DNA from: Phytoseiulus persimilis | Taxonomy: Eukaryota > Arthropoda > Arachnida > Mesostigmata > Phytoseiidae | Assembly: GCA_037576195.1 (NCBI GenBank) | Contig: CM075102.1 | Span: 32,732,745 to 32,796,744 of the forward strand | Direction of reading: 5' to 3' | Length of the DNA: 64,000 nucleotides | Shown: positions 35,711-49,006 of the stretch, in pieces | How the letters are laid out: each line of letters begins with the position of its first letter | Position numbering within the stretch: the first letter of the stretch is position 1 | Translations under genes and position numbers: made by a program | Notes under the pieces: model-generated | What the model was told of the DNA's origin: nothing | Seen by the model: only the letters and a program-made list of their open reading frames with translations | The model's database searches: none

Positions 35711-37402
35711 TCTCTGAATGTATACCCACTGCCCCCTGGTGGGTGCACGGAGAAGCACACTCTGAGCCTTGAACTCCTTGGACAGACCCACCACCACCGC
35801 CATCATCCTCACCGCCATCACAAGCAGCAGCAACTTTGAATTAGCCATCGCTGCCGCGCCGTCATGACGACTCTCCGCTAGTTGCGGCTCGGGAGCGCGC
35901 GCTCGGCGATCCCGGAGGAAAGGTTGAGGCCCGAATTTCCACTGCATCGAAACCAGCTCATTTCGGGGCGTACCTGTCAACGGTCTCGGCTATTCTTCTG
36001 GACAAGGGAGATCACCGGGACGATCTAGTACTGGGCTGGATAGACGAACCGAGTTGGGCAACATTAAATTGAGAGCTTTTTTCAGAACTCGGGATCGAGT
36101 CGTTATCAGCAACAAAGTTGTCGGTGCAAGCAAGTCAGAGAATTTCACGGTTCAACTCTTCCCGAGTTTCCGGAAACGTGAACAACTTGTGACACGACGC
36201 ATTCTCTCTCGATGGTCAGCCATGGTAGGAGGTGCCGTTGTTTCCAACGAGCTCAATATACGCAAGGCCATCGGCACCGTTTGGATAACTCCAACGACTG
36301 GTTTCTGACTGCAGCTTTCTTCCTCCCTCTCTTGCATTCACTCACGCTTTGAGAAGACGAAGTTTGAACTCAATGAAATGTTATACAGAGCGCATGAGTA
36401 AATCGTGCCATTCCTCGTCGTCGTGATGATCTCGGCGATCGGAGGTTCCATCTCGCCTCATTGGGCTGAATGAATTAAATGCTCGTAATGCTCTCGCACT
36501 AGTTATCGACGCGGCGTTCGAGGAGTTATTGACAGAAGGGAACCGATTGATTTCATTGAATGCTTTCACAGCATCCGCCATCGCGAGATTAGGATTTTGG
36601 CGAGTGCGCTGGTTTGTGGGTGTATCAACAGTGTGCTGTACCCGTGTGCCACCGCTCCATCCATGGCCAAAGACAGACAGAATCGATCATTTAGAGGGAT
36701 CGTTAACCGCACCCCGTTAGACCCTTGCTTCCTGCTGACTGGCGGTGTATGCAGTACTTGCAAACTTTGCAAAGTGATAGATCATTGTGATGTGGGCCGA
36801 TGCTGTTGTCGTTGCTGTTGAAGTTGATGCGGTCGGTGTGGTTGTCATCATTGTTGCTGTTGTCGCCGGAGCGGATGATGGTGCCTTTCTGAGTGAGTTT
36901 GTTGGTAAACCGAGCAGCGGCGAGCCGAGCACAACGAGCACGGGTGAAGATGAGCGTGCCAAACCCCACCCACGATCCTGGCGAGCGGGCGAACGAGCGA
37001 GCAACGAAGCAACCCGTTCTGTGCAATGGTCCATATCCATTCTGCCGGCTGCCAGTGGGCCCGTTTGCCGATATTCTTGCACTAAATCTCTTGTGAGTCT
37101 ACCTTCTTCGTCTTTTTCTACTCGCGAGTCTTCGACACCGCCGCCGTCCAACCACAGCTGATGAAAGACTTCCGCCGGATCCCGCCCGCCCGCGACCCGC
37201 CCGCCCCCCGACTACCCGCTTGGCTCGCTCGCCCGCTTTCATGGTTGCCAGTTTGCCTTCACCAGTCCGTCGACTAGCTCGCCTCATTGCTGATTGGCGG
37301 AAGTGACGCGGTTTGTACGTCGATCTGAGGTGCCCAACTGAACAAGCAAGAAATTTGCTTCCCGCACCGAGAGTTCCTTCTCGTCAACGAAGTTATATCC
37401 AG

Positions 37403-37418
37403 CCCCCCCCCCCCCCCC
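37403..37418. repeat. Poly-C run (16 C)
   Basis: An uninterrupted C run on the plus strand, the second longest homopolymer in the window after the G run at 58522. Confidence 0.95.
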
Positions 37419-40400
37419 TCCCTATCACCACGACGTTGCCCGGATGATGCGGACCGCCTCAGACGAAAATCAGAGTAAATCACGCCGATATGGAGGTTTT
37501 CCGAAATCTTGACAAAACACTGAGTACTATCTCGACTCGGTTCCGCTTGTGTCGAGAGACAAGCTTCCCTCCTCGTCGACAATGATGTCCGCGACGACGT
37601 CGGTCTGTCGGCCCACCGAGAGATCGGTCAGGGAGTCGCTAACTCAAGAGCGGAGTGGACGATTTGGAGTCGATTTAGTTGAGTATAGTTCTTCTCCTCC
37701 GTGCTTAACTCCGTCAAATCTCATATTTGGTAACAGATGTTGTTCGACGAAGCAAGATGTTACCAGTGAGGTGATCTAAAATACGTTTAGCAACGCACAT
37801 TATCAGCGAGCGGTGCCACTGGTTGATTTACACACGCAAACCCAGTCGCAGAATTTATTCTGAGGCTCGCTTCAGAAATTGTTCGAGAACTTCGAGAAAC
37901 TTCGCGGGTCCGAGAATGTTATGAATTTCATGCGGGCGGGGAGATCCTGCCCTAGATTCCGGCGCGAAAACGCAGCGCTCGGGCTCCGCCGCCGAAAATG
38001 TTTATTCGAGTGAACGAGGGCTGGAGCGAGACAGGGACAGGGTGTAGCAATCGTGTTAGGCCGAGTTAGAAGTGCTCCCCCAATGGGAAAATCTCAGAGA
38101 AAGGAGCCGGCGAAATCATCTGGCGGCAGAAGCTGGCGATTGCTGCATTCGAAAAAAGGGAGTGTCTCATTTGGTCCGTGTGTCCGTCTGGGTTCGTTCA
38201 TCTCCCTTCCGATCTCCCAATCGACAGGCACTCATCCTCCGGCTCGCAGTGTTTCTCCCCCTTGTGCCGGTCATCTCGTGGGCTTCGCCAGGCAAGCTTT
38301 TTTAAGTCCCTGCCACGATATTCTTTCATTCGATGGTCGCTTGCATGATTCGGTCAGCCTGGGTTTTGCAGTTTGGTCTTTGGACAACGGCGACGACTGT
38401 TGTGTGTGTATGGTTGTGATCTTGTCGCTAGCTAGCGAGCTTGACTATCGGGAGCAATAGCTCGTAGTCCATGAGTCATAGTTTAAGTTTAATCCTAAGG
38501 GGTCGCGTCCCCCAATGTCCATCTTTGCGAGTCGCTGGCCTGCGTGCTTCTCTTGCAGCCGTGCTGGCTGCTTGCTGAAGCTGTAATTCTATATGGGAGG
38601 GGTCGTCGTCGAACTCGTCGCAATGGTCGTCCACCTAACGAGTGCTCCGTAGACTCTTCTTTCGGACTTTCGTCGGAGGCCAGCTAGTTTTATCCCCATC
38701 AGCATCTGCCGAATTCGAATCATTGTTTGCACTATCCCTGAATACGGATCATCACGCGAACATTATTGGCCAGAAATACGCTGCGGTTTCGGGACGATGG
38801 TTCGCCCTCCCTCGAGGGACGACAAAAAGATTTTGTGGCTTCAAAGAGTGGGCTCAGGGTGGGTGAAACAGGACTCTAGCGAGTCATAAAGGCGGGATCT
38901 AAGCCTTTGGGGTCGGTCCAGCAAGCTCGCACCGATTATGCAAGCCGGCGATCTCTCAGGAGTGAAGCTCGAAAATTTCACTGGTTTTCGAGCGCATCGT
39001 TCGTGCTAGGGAAAAATATTGAAAACCGAGGCGTTCTGGCGGCATGACATCGTTGCCTGGCCGAGGCGAATGCGTTCGAGGCTTCCGAGATCCGTTTCAG
39101 TTCGCATGAATCGCTCAAAAAACAACCATGATGTCGAGGGAGCTTCTTGGCCTTGTGAAGTCTGAGACGTACATTTCCAACTTGATAAGCGCATAAGACT
39201 CTTGTGAGTTGGCGAATGAATTCGGGAGAAGTTTAAGGAACGACCGAAAAGTTCTCAAGAGCGAACATCGTTGTTGCGGCCGCTGTTGCGCTGCGGAGCC
39301 CTATTGTACCATACTCGGAACGAGACGATAGGCATAGAAACATCATTTCTTAGAAAGTGTGCCGTTTCATTTTTTTTTTGTCGAAGTTTTTCCTTGCTCC
39401 GATGCGAGTGGTCAACGTGCTCGCGGGGTTGTTGGTCTTGAAAAATCGCAATTTTCTTCCTCTTCTTTGACCAGGGGAGAATGGCGGCTGCAGCAGGCTC
39501 GGTTCGACGCTGTTCGACTCGACTATGCTCGGCCCATGCCTCCCTTGCCATAACTGCAGCATACATAAGCCACCCATATGGGGATATGTCCGTCCGAAGA
39601 AGAGGAAGAATGTTTATACACGAGCGCCGGATGAAATATGGTTAAATTTAGTAAACCCTCCGCGAGTTGCTGTAGCAGCACTGCTGGAAGAACGAGCAGC
39701 GGCGAGGGTCGGGAACGACGACGACGGGAACCAGACGACTACCAAGGAAATAAGGCGGATTCGAAGGAGAGCAACGAGACGACGACCATGAACGAGGAGA
39801 GCGCAGAGGAGTTCAAGACGAGACATGGAGTGGGTGAACGTCAAGAAGAATAAGCAACGACCATATAGCAGGGAAACGCGGCGACGCATAAGGAGTCTCA
39901 AAACGTTGCTTGCCGTTATTCCGGCTGCGATCCTGCGTTCGCCCGCGTGGAGAGCGAAAGTTGGTCGCATATCCTCCTGCTCCCCAGTCAGCATTCCCTC
40001 GTCGGCCTTCCACTTCTTGGATAGCGGCAACCGTCGTCTGATTTTCGTTTTATCAGACATTGCTCGCCTTCACTAGCGCCATAGTTCGCCCATTTGCATC
40101 CGCTTATACGGAGGAGGACGCTGTGCCAGTCGCGAAACTTCGGGAGACGCGGACGACGATTCGAGAATCGTAAAAAAAGAAACGAGTCCACAGATGATTA
40201 TAACGACATCGAAACAACGACTGCTTCGACTGCTACTGTGTAGTACAACTACTACGGTTGCTGCTCCCTCGACAGAAGAGCGAAAGCTTCTTGAAACTAT
40301 CGTTTGTTCGGAGCACTGACTATCTGGATTCGCTGAGTTTTTCTCTCGTTGAGGAATCATGAGCAAGGGACCACGGGGGAGGGGCGGCTTGGACGAGCGC

Positions 40401-40792
40401 TAGACCCGGGGGAAGGGAGGCCAAATGAGAAGCAAAGGGACCCAACTGGAACCTGGAGGGGAGTCGGAGGGGCAAGTATTCCCTCATCAAAGTGACCAGA
40501 CTCGGAGGGGTCTTTGCAATTCCCGGCCCACTGGACACTCGGCATGGGTGGGGCCGAAGATTATTGCAGTTTAAAGCTGTTTTGAGTTATGACTCACTAG
40601 CAGCCAGCGGAGGGACCACGCCAGCCAGCCTCGACTGAGATGGTCAGCTGCTGAAGGTGAGAGAAGAACACTCCGGAGGGTGTTAGCTAGGGGCTACTTT
40701 GGAATTCCTGCCAGACCCTTCGAGGTGAGGCAGGGGGCCAGGACGGGGATGGTCAAGCTCGCTCGCGAGCGAGCGAGTGAGCCACCTCAGCG

Positions 40793-40835
40793 TCCGGCCG
40801 GCCGGCCGGCCAGCCAGCCAGCCTGCCAGCCCGCC
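40793..40835. repeat. (CCGG)n to (CCAG)n compound repeat
   Basis: Four CCGG units pass into CCAG, CCTG and CCCG units. The same mixture of 4-bp units occurs around 16.7 and 17.5 kb. Confidence 0.88.
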
Positions 40836-43480
40836 CGACCGGCTAGGTATCCGTTCGTCTACGGGTATACACCTAAAGAATAGGTGAATCTCTACTATTG
40901 AATTCCACAGTCAGTCAGTCAGCAGCGAAGCGAGGGAGATTTCGAGAATGAGTAAGGAAAGCGGACGCCACTGGACCAGGAGCCCACACCGTGTCCAGCG
41001 CGGGTGAACTGCCATCGAACTACCTCTGCAAAAAGTTCGATGGAGGTCGTCCATGTGATGCGTTTCATTTTCCGCGCGTTGGTCGATCCAGATGAGATGC
41101 CTCATGCAATTGACCTATCGTGAGGATACCGTGAGTGATGTACTGAACGCATCGATGAAGAAGACACCTGAACGGTCTCGCGAAAACGATTGGAGCATCG
41201 TGTGACATGGCTCCCTACAACGCTGAGAAAGCGACAACGGTGAGCCGGCGTGAGTGTTGGTGGTCGTTCGAAAATCATTAGGTCGCACACTTTTCGCTCG
41301 TTCGCACACTCACAAGTTCGCACCTCAATCGATCAGCTTCATCAAGTTGACCCCCTCTACTTAAGGGTCACTCCCAGTTGAGCCATTACGGTAGCTTCTC
41401 TCGTCTCTTCTCCACTGTGCCGCGGCTACCTAGTCAGTGGTTCGATGGTCGTGGAAGTGGGACTGCTGCCGCTGCCTTCAAGCCAGCTAGTCAGCCAGGC
41501 CGGGCCATAGCACACCTACACTTAATGGTCACGGCTCGCTTCGGCCATCCACCGTCGGTAACCGTTAATGTAGTAGATTCGTCAAATTCGAATATGAAAT
41601 TCGCCTTCCTCGAGATGAACAAGCACATGTTCGACGCGGACGCCTTCAGCTTCCGTTCGGTCTCTCCTCTGCTGTGGCGCTCGAGATCTCGCCTCGGGAG
41701 TTCGAGAAGGCGCCACGGCGCATCGGTGGAGGCTGGCGGTCGAGTTGAATTGACAAGATAAACGTCACACGTGCTCCAAGTGTCGTTTGCGGGTTGTGGT
41801 TGAATAACACTCAGGATTGACGTCGCCAATGGTGGATCCCGTGCTGCGGCAAAGAGTAGTCGACATGGACAGTTGGTCAGTCATGAGCCCGTTTGGCGGC
41901 CGCCAACCTCGCGCTTTCCACATGGATCAATTTGAAAGTTGTTTTAATGGATGAATTTTAGTGACGAGTGCAAGTGCATCGTCCATCAGCTCCATTCAAT
42001 TCGCCTAATGTGACCAATGCGTCCGGCAAACGATATCCAACATTGACCACTGGCCAGCGGTTGGCTGAGCGAGACAATGAACGAATGGATGGATAAATGA
42101 ATGAATGGATGAATGTGTGACCGACTCATGAACATGGTGAGCGATACCTTATGCGCTCGCGGTCATCAGGACCGCGCTCATCATGAGAACGATCATAGGC
42201 GGGAACAGACGCAAACGGACGAGGAATCGCCGGCTCAACCTCTCGCCAGGTCTGTCTTCGGACGTTCGGCGTGTACCTTCGATCGGAGACTTCGAACAGA
42301 TCAACAGAGGGACGCTCGGACCGACTCAGCGAGAACGAAACGCGATCCAAGTCTGGAGAGGCAAAATGCAAAATCGCAAGTAATTCTCGGCTCGAAATTC
42401 TCTTTGATGTGGTGCAACGCTCCCCGATGCACACAGCGCCAAGGCTAGAGATCTAGCGAACGAGAGGAAAAACGAGGGAAAAGAGAAACCGAGAAATTGA
42501 GCAAATTTGCAAGTGACACACATTCGAGGGGCGGCTGACTGGCAGGCTGGAGAGCAGCACCATTGCTGCGGCGGCCGTTACTGGCACTAGCGACCAACAA
42601 CTGCGCCCACCCTAGAGAAGAAAGAATATATGGCGTCAATATTCAAATCGCTCTTCCCGGAACAAACAATGAGCTACCGATCAAGCCAGCGCCGACGGCA
42701 CGGCCACACCCTTCTTCGGAGGGAGCTCACTGCGCAGAATTTGTTGTCGCATTGTTTCGACACATCAAAACTGAGGCTGTCTTTGCTCGTCCAGTCATTC
42801 CCTCGACTGATCGTAGGTGGGCAACGGTGAAACCAACTCATTCGACAAGTTGACCACGCGCGCATGCTTGAAACGCTTTCCGACCGATTCAATCTTTCGA
42901 TCTCGGCCTTATGATTCCGATCCCAAGAGGAGGAACGTCGAAACTGCCACTTAGTCGGGTCTGGAACCTTCGATCGGGGCTTGGGAACACCTCGGAAGTC
43001 TTTTAGTCACTAGCGCGGGTCGCGACTTCAGCGGAAGCTCCTCGACCACAGACACGTTTAGCGTTCAATCCGTGCTCCTGCCCTACATCTCATCTTTGTT
43101 CCGTTGTTTGTCCTTATTAATCGAGATCATCACCGTCGGTCAATCCTACTCAAGGAAGCATTGCCTCTCTCCTGATGTGTGCTCGTGTATGTACATGCAC
43201 GCACGCACGCTTGACCGGTCCTCCGTTCTCGAACAGACAAGTATACAGTTATGTGTAGGGAAGTGAGTGCAAATGCGGGCTGTGGTCGCCTGTGAGGTGG
43301 TATCTCCGTTGTCCATACATGCTTTGGTCTGCGGGTTACGACCCTGGCGGGAGAAAAACAGACTCGCGGACACCTGCCACTGCATATAACCAACCACTTG
43401 GATTGCTGCAGCGGCTGATGATACAACAATAACCAGGGCGTTCCATATTCCCGCCAGCTGCTATTTTGACCGACTCACCA

Positions 43481-45300
43481 AAACAAGCTAATACTGATTG
43501 ACACGGTCAGTGTTGACAATGGATGCCAATCGCTGTTGCCTCCCGAGTTTTTATTCCTCTTGCGATCGTAGCAACAACCCCCATTTCCGCCTGAACAATC
43601 ATCCGAGCGTTCGATTGAGCTCTCGGACGATGGATTCGGTCTGAAGCAGGTCTTCAAGACTCCCGGAATCCAGTTTAACGCTGGAACGGAACGCGTAGAA
43701 CGACCATCGGTGATCTCCGACCAACGGCTTGGTTGAGCATAACGAATCCTCTATTTTTCCGTGACCAACTAAGATACATGCTCGGAATATTCATAATTGT
43801 TACCCGACGAAGCGGGGCTTGGCTCCAAGTTCCCGATCGCTGTTTGTTCTATGCACTCTCGATATTCAGATCATGTTTAAACTGCTGGCGTTGCTCTCCC
43901 CGGCCCGTCGGCATCGAACTCAAATCAGGGAATTCTCCCTTCGTATTTGCCTGCAGCAAACTCGAAAGCCTGATTGGTCAATGAACCACAGGGCTTGTCG
44001 TGTTATGAGCCGAGATCCAGGTGAACTTTCCTGGCGGATCGCAGTTGAATCCTTCCCTGACTCGCTTCGGAGACGTTCACATTCACGCTTCCTCTGCAAT
44101 TGTCTTCGATAGACACCACATCGAGAAGACACCGAAATGCAGGAAAACTCTCGAGGTTTAAGAGGTGCATCAGAGCCGGAGGATCCGAGCGAGCGGATGA
44201 TGGCGATTTCGAGCCTCGGTTCGAAGATTTGCGTAAAGAACATTTTTCGAGGATTTCGATGCTCGTCAGATGGCTCGATGATGCTCCCGCTGGCGACGCC
44301 ACGGCGGCAGCGGCGGCTGTAATAAATGGCTCCATACGAGCTTCGGTAAACAGACTTAGCGCAGAAATTGGAGCAGTTTTTCTTGTACTTCGGGGTCGAA
44401 TATTCACTCCCCGGTCGGCCCTTGAGTCCGAAAACTGTAGTTCGATCACGTCGCATTCATTTTCCTCGACGACGACTATTATCAGAATACACAAAACAGA
44501 GCACGCTTCGCCCAATGGAGCTAAGGCCGAACTCGTGGATCTCTTCGCCGATCTGTGTAATGGTTTTCGGTGAACCAGATCCATCGAGGGATGGACTCGT
44601 CGCGTTTTCCGCATTCAGTCTCCCGGAATCCAGCAATGTTGCCCCGACGATAGCGCTTGTGCTGCTGCTCAACAGCGAAGTTTACTCAGGAGCAAGTCTC
44701 GTCAGCGGAACAGTCAGGTGCTTCTCAGACTTGTTGAAGACAAGCGATCCTGGATTTTGGCGACGCTCCATATTCTATTGGTGAGCTATGGGAGGAACGA
44801 TCGCGAAATCGGACGAAGCACTGCGGAACGCTCAATGATGGATTCGATTTGAGTGCAGAGGTACTGAATGATTCTCCCAGAATCATTTACAGCCTCGACG
44901 TTATCTCGAATAGTTATGCGGATTCTCAGTGACGACTCGCTGACAAGAGGGCCCAGACAAATTCATAGCGATGACTGCGAAGCTTTGGAACACTTGCTCG
45001 TTCTGAGAACCCGCATGAAAGTCTGTTGTCCCGCAGGGCGGAATTTCCGGCGCGTCTTCGAACAAAAAGAACATCGACGTGCTGCCAGTTCGTCATTATT
45101 CCTTCCCAACGTATTCTAAGCGGAACGACTCGCTGAGTCGTCGACTGCACACAACGAGGGAATTCACGCAAAGTTGGACCTTGGTTATAGTTACTCGTCC
45201 AAGTGTTCAGTCGTCTTGTATGTTCATCAACAAGCCCCCGGCCTGTCCATGAGGCTTGGACTTCATTCGATGACTTATTCATTCATCGAAAGTATTCCCA
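43481..45300. other. Region of overlapping long open frames, identity unknown
   Basis: Minus-strand frames at 44003-44614 (203 codons), 43920-44456 (178) and 44926-45282 (118) and plus-strand frames at 44100-44573 (157) and 44368-44784 (138) overlap here. The 203-codon minus-strand frame has mixed composition, a short Val/Ile segment and an Ala run, and no domain I recognise. Openness on both strands suggests composition rather than coding, but an unrecognised gene or decayed element cannot be excluded. Confidence 0.2.
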
Positions 45301-48300
45301 GTTCAGCTCACAGCGTGAATGGAAAGTAACTTTGCTGGCCAACAATGGATACTTTTCTCGACAGTCAATGCCGTTCATCTACTTGACACCACAACAAACA
45401 ACAGTCTCAACAATCATGAATCAAAGACGTCCCCGGCTGAGATGCGGTGACAAGGGTTATGGTAATCAGAACCCGTTCATAAACAAATTTTGTCACACCG
45501 TATATTGGTTCTCAGAGCTGACCACAGCGAGCGGTTAGTTGGTGAACACTCGCTCAGCCGTCTGAAGCGAAAAGGTGTCCGAAGTCTCGGAGTGCCGATG
45601 AATAGCAAGGACAAGCTCGTTAACGAGAACAACCAACTCGTGTTTATGAAACACTCATTCAGATCACCGCGTGGACTTCAGTGACGTGGCCATATTTGAA
45701 ATATACCATAGCTGAGGCTTGCACTGTTTTTTAATTTTCGCACTCCGGTCGGAGGGTTCGAGATCGAATCAAGGCCAGCTCCCCGTTGAACACAACGAAC
45801 TTCATCAGCTTAGACAGAAATCATCGCCCGGCGGCGTAGAAACTTTCCTCTTCATAAGGACCTCAACCGCGAAGGGTCGGCTCCTCAAGTTCTCATTCCG
45901 TACAGCACTCAATTCCGTAACTCTTTCGGTAAGTTGGGCCAACGTTCAGACGAGTTCAGCGCAGACTCGCAAAACGGGAAACGGCATTTGGGATGTAGGG
46001 AGAACTCATGATGGCAGGAAACGACAGGAGAGATGTAGGTGTCTACGAGGAAGGAAGGAGAACACAAACAGCGGCCCAAGTAGCGAGGATCCCGCGAAAG
46101 AAACCATAATAGCATCCCCTGAGCTCTTCAAGTTTGCGGCACGCGTACATTTTATGCCCCGGCTTTTTTTCTCTCATGGAGCAGTTTTATGTTCTGAGAG
46201 CGGGTCGGTTGGCTTGCCCACCCGTTCTGCGTGCCTGCTCGGCTTGTCGTGCAGTGAGCGTGGGCCCTATGCCGTGGCTGGTTGCCTGCATGTTCTTTAT
46301 GGGTAAATATCAAGCGACCAATACCAGCAACGCGTCCAACGAACGAAACATGGACTCGCAGACTGACTCGGTGACTGACGTAAAGATTCAGACTCACAGC
46401 GAAGGAACCGCCGCCGCCGTAGGTGGAAGAGGGAGTAATACTTGGCCACCGTATCGCATAGAGAATGGCCGGGCTCCTTTCTCTTCCTCACTTTCGCACG
46501 CTGTGGTTACAACATGCAGGCGGACAGCTGTTGCGAACGACCTTTTCGCCATACAGAGTACTCGTTCATCTACTCAGTCCGAGCCCAGATTATTCCCGTC
46601 AGACGGCCGGACCGGAGCGAACTGAACGCGAGAATCAATTTCGGACACATGCGAGCCGTATGCTCTTCCAACATAGAAGGATTCTTCAAATTCGCGATGA
46701 CTTTCCTCCTGCGAACCGCGGTCCGTAGTCCGGATTTCGTTGTTCTTCCTTCGCTGTTTCCTCGAGCTACGAACCTCGGTTGCATCGGCCCCTCGAATGA
46801 CGTTGGCATGTCCGTTCGTTCCTCCCGCCAAAAGGAGCGCTCAACAAGCACCTCCAGAGATGCCGCCAGTGTTGGTAATATGTAGATCTGAGCTGGACGA
46901 AAGCATTGAATTGTGAGTTCGCCTCCTATTCTGCCGAGCGACTGGTCTGCTTCCCTGTCCGTCGCCCTGGCCAGCGAGACGAGCTTGCCTCTCGTTCCCT
47001 CCGTCGGGCCGTTCGTTCAAAAAGCCTCAATATGGGTGTGCGAAGGAACTTGAGATGCATCTCCCCCTCCTCCCTCACTCCTCGCTAACCTCTTCCTTCT
47101 CTCATCCTCGCTCATCCATGCTTCCCTACTGCATCTGCAGCAGCGGTACGAATACCGATCGCTCGAATGTTTTTTCTCCCCTGAATTGGAAAACGTTCCG
47201 CCGCGTTCGATGAACGCACTCTCCCCCTCGCGATCCGCAGCCAGGAGTACAATAGTGACCCGATACGTCCAACATCTCGCCTGGAACCGTTCCAGACGCA
47301 CAGTGTACTGAAGCGACTCGCACAACTCGATAGGCCGCATCGCTCCTTCGGAAACTAGAGCCGACAATTTCGCCGTTAGGAATACCGGCTCCAGCTCTCC
47401 TGACTGAGAAGACAGATCATTTTACCCGCTGAACTTGGCGGGCTTGAATGTTAACGCCGAGCCTTCGCGTCGTTTCAACCCCCTCAGCAAGTCAGCAGAT
47501 CATTCGGCCATGTTCATGAGGCCACAGTGTACTCTGATTGTTTTGAAGCGATCGCACAGGAACACCATTCGTTTTAGCGGTGGGGTCACGCGGAATGCAT
47601 AACGAACGAGCTCTCGAGCATCAATTCGCAGGGCTCAGTGAACAAAGCAAAGCGCGCAGACCGGCGAATCATGGGGAAAGCCAGGGTCTGAAAAGCACGC
47701 CGGGCCAGCCGCGATCCATGTCTGTAGGAGGTAGGCAAGGCAAACCAACAGGGTAGAGGCCCTTATCGACTCCTAACGAGACGTGTCCAGCGAGGCATAC
47801 CAACACCTCCTTTAGGCATAGTCAGCCGAGCGTGCGAGCATATTCCTTTCTTACTCTGTCCCCAGCCCCTAGCTCCTTGGACGCCTACATTGGCAGTGCC
47901 ATACCGAGTACCTCATTACGGCGAATGTCTTGCATGCGTTTTCTGGGTTCCGCTCCACCGGGAGACACAGAACGATCTTCGAACGTGTTGTTAAGTTTAA
48001 AGTGCACGGAATCTTCGACAGAACGCTTCGAGATTTGTATGCATCGCGTGAACAATGAGCAAATAATCACCTGTGCGCAGCCCTCAAGTAACGGACGCAA
48101 TGCGGCCACCCAGAGGGCATGATCACAGGCTGGAAAGGCAAGTTGACGTATGAATTGAATCGTTTGATAACCTATTCGCAGGGCCTGACTCAACTGTCGA
48201 GGAACAAAATGAAGAGGAGTCCTGTTTCAAGAACTCTGTTTCCCGCGACGTCCATTTGGAAATAGAATCTCCAGGCTCCGCTTTCGAGCGAATCGCTGTC

Positions 48301-48984
48301 GCCCTTTCACGAAGCAAAATTAAGATATTTCTCATCCATCCAAGAGTGTCTGGTAGTCTTCAGCTTCTGACGAGGAGGCGAAATTGATGTTTGTTAGTCG
48401 CGCCGGGTGTGTTTCTTCCGCCTTGGACACCCGGCCGGCTGGCCGCCAGCCCGCCCGCGAGCCAGCCAGTCGAGCGGACTCACTACTACTGGTCATTGCG
48501 AGGTGGCACCGCTCCCTCTCTGTCTCTCTTTCCCACTCGCCACTGGCCTCTATTTTTCCTTTTTCCATCGAGCGTTTTAAAAAGCGACACCGCCTCCTCG
48601 GCAGCCTCAGAGCCAATGAGCGTCAAGATTAGAAAAAAAAACCAACTCAGGAGGCCACCTCCTGAAATGAGCGCAATCCTACACTACGTCGGCTGCCGAT
48701 GCTTCCTCATAAGAACAAAGATACACATCCTGCCTTTGTCGCCGTCGTTGCCGTTCCTGTCTACGCCCCGCGTCGAGGATACCAACGAAGTTTCGAAAAT
48801 CGATGATTCGACCGTCGACGCCAATACCAGCACCGGAATAACAATGCAGTGGGTTTAATTCAGTTTTGAGAACCAAATCTCAAGGAGGGCGACGTCGTTC
48901 GATCAGCGGCTTCCGCGAAGGGCAAATCCGGAGTAGACGCGTAGAGGAAATATCCCATCATTCGGAAATCGGAGAGGGTGTTGT

Positions 48985-49006
48985 TGATGATGATGATGAT
49001 GATGAT
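48985..49006. repeat. (GAT)n microsatellite
   Basis: Seven consecutive TGA/GAT units without interruption. Confidence 0.95.

Larger units (their letters stand above)
31052..43480. other. No convincing coding exon; upstream/intron DNA rich in short tandem repeats
   Basis: Because the acceptor at 31052 demands an upstream exon, part of this region is probably intron and 5' UTR of the zinc-finger gene. Open frames here are at most about 150 codons and are either random in composition or translations of repeats. None shows BTB, finger, homeobox, kinase or reverse-transcriptase motifs. GTT/GCT-unit patches lie at about 35000-35090 and 36790-36870, and CAC/CAT-unit patches at about 35305-35360. 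Confidence 0.5.

Noticed and set aside
35501-35980. 159-codon minus-strand frame rich in GRQA repeats
   Set aside because: It is a translation of the CCTG microsatellite; a 4-bp unit stays open in all frames if it lacks stops.
36787-37161. 124-codon plus-strand Val/Ala-rich frame resembling a membrane segment
   Set aside because: The hydrophobic part comes from GTT/GTC-type trinucleotide repeats and there is no splice or start context.
45750-45790. GGTTCGAGATCGAATC resembling a tRNA T-arm
   Set aside because: No acceptor stem, D-arm or anticodon arm could be placed upstream at the right spacing.
47424-47437. ACCCGCTGAACTT, identical to the start of 28S rRNA
   Set aside because: The match stops after 13 bases and the continuation (GGCGGGCTTG) is unlike 28S, so it is coincidental.
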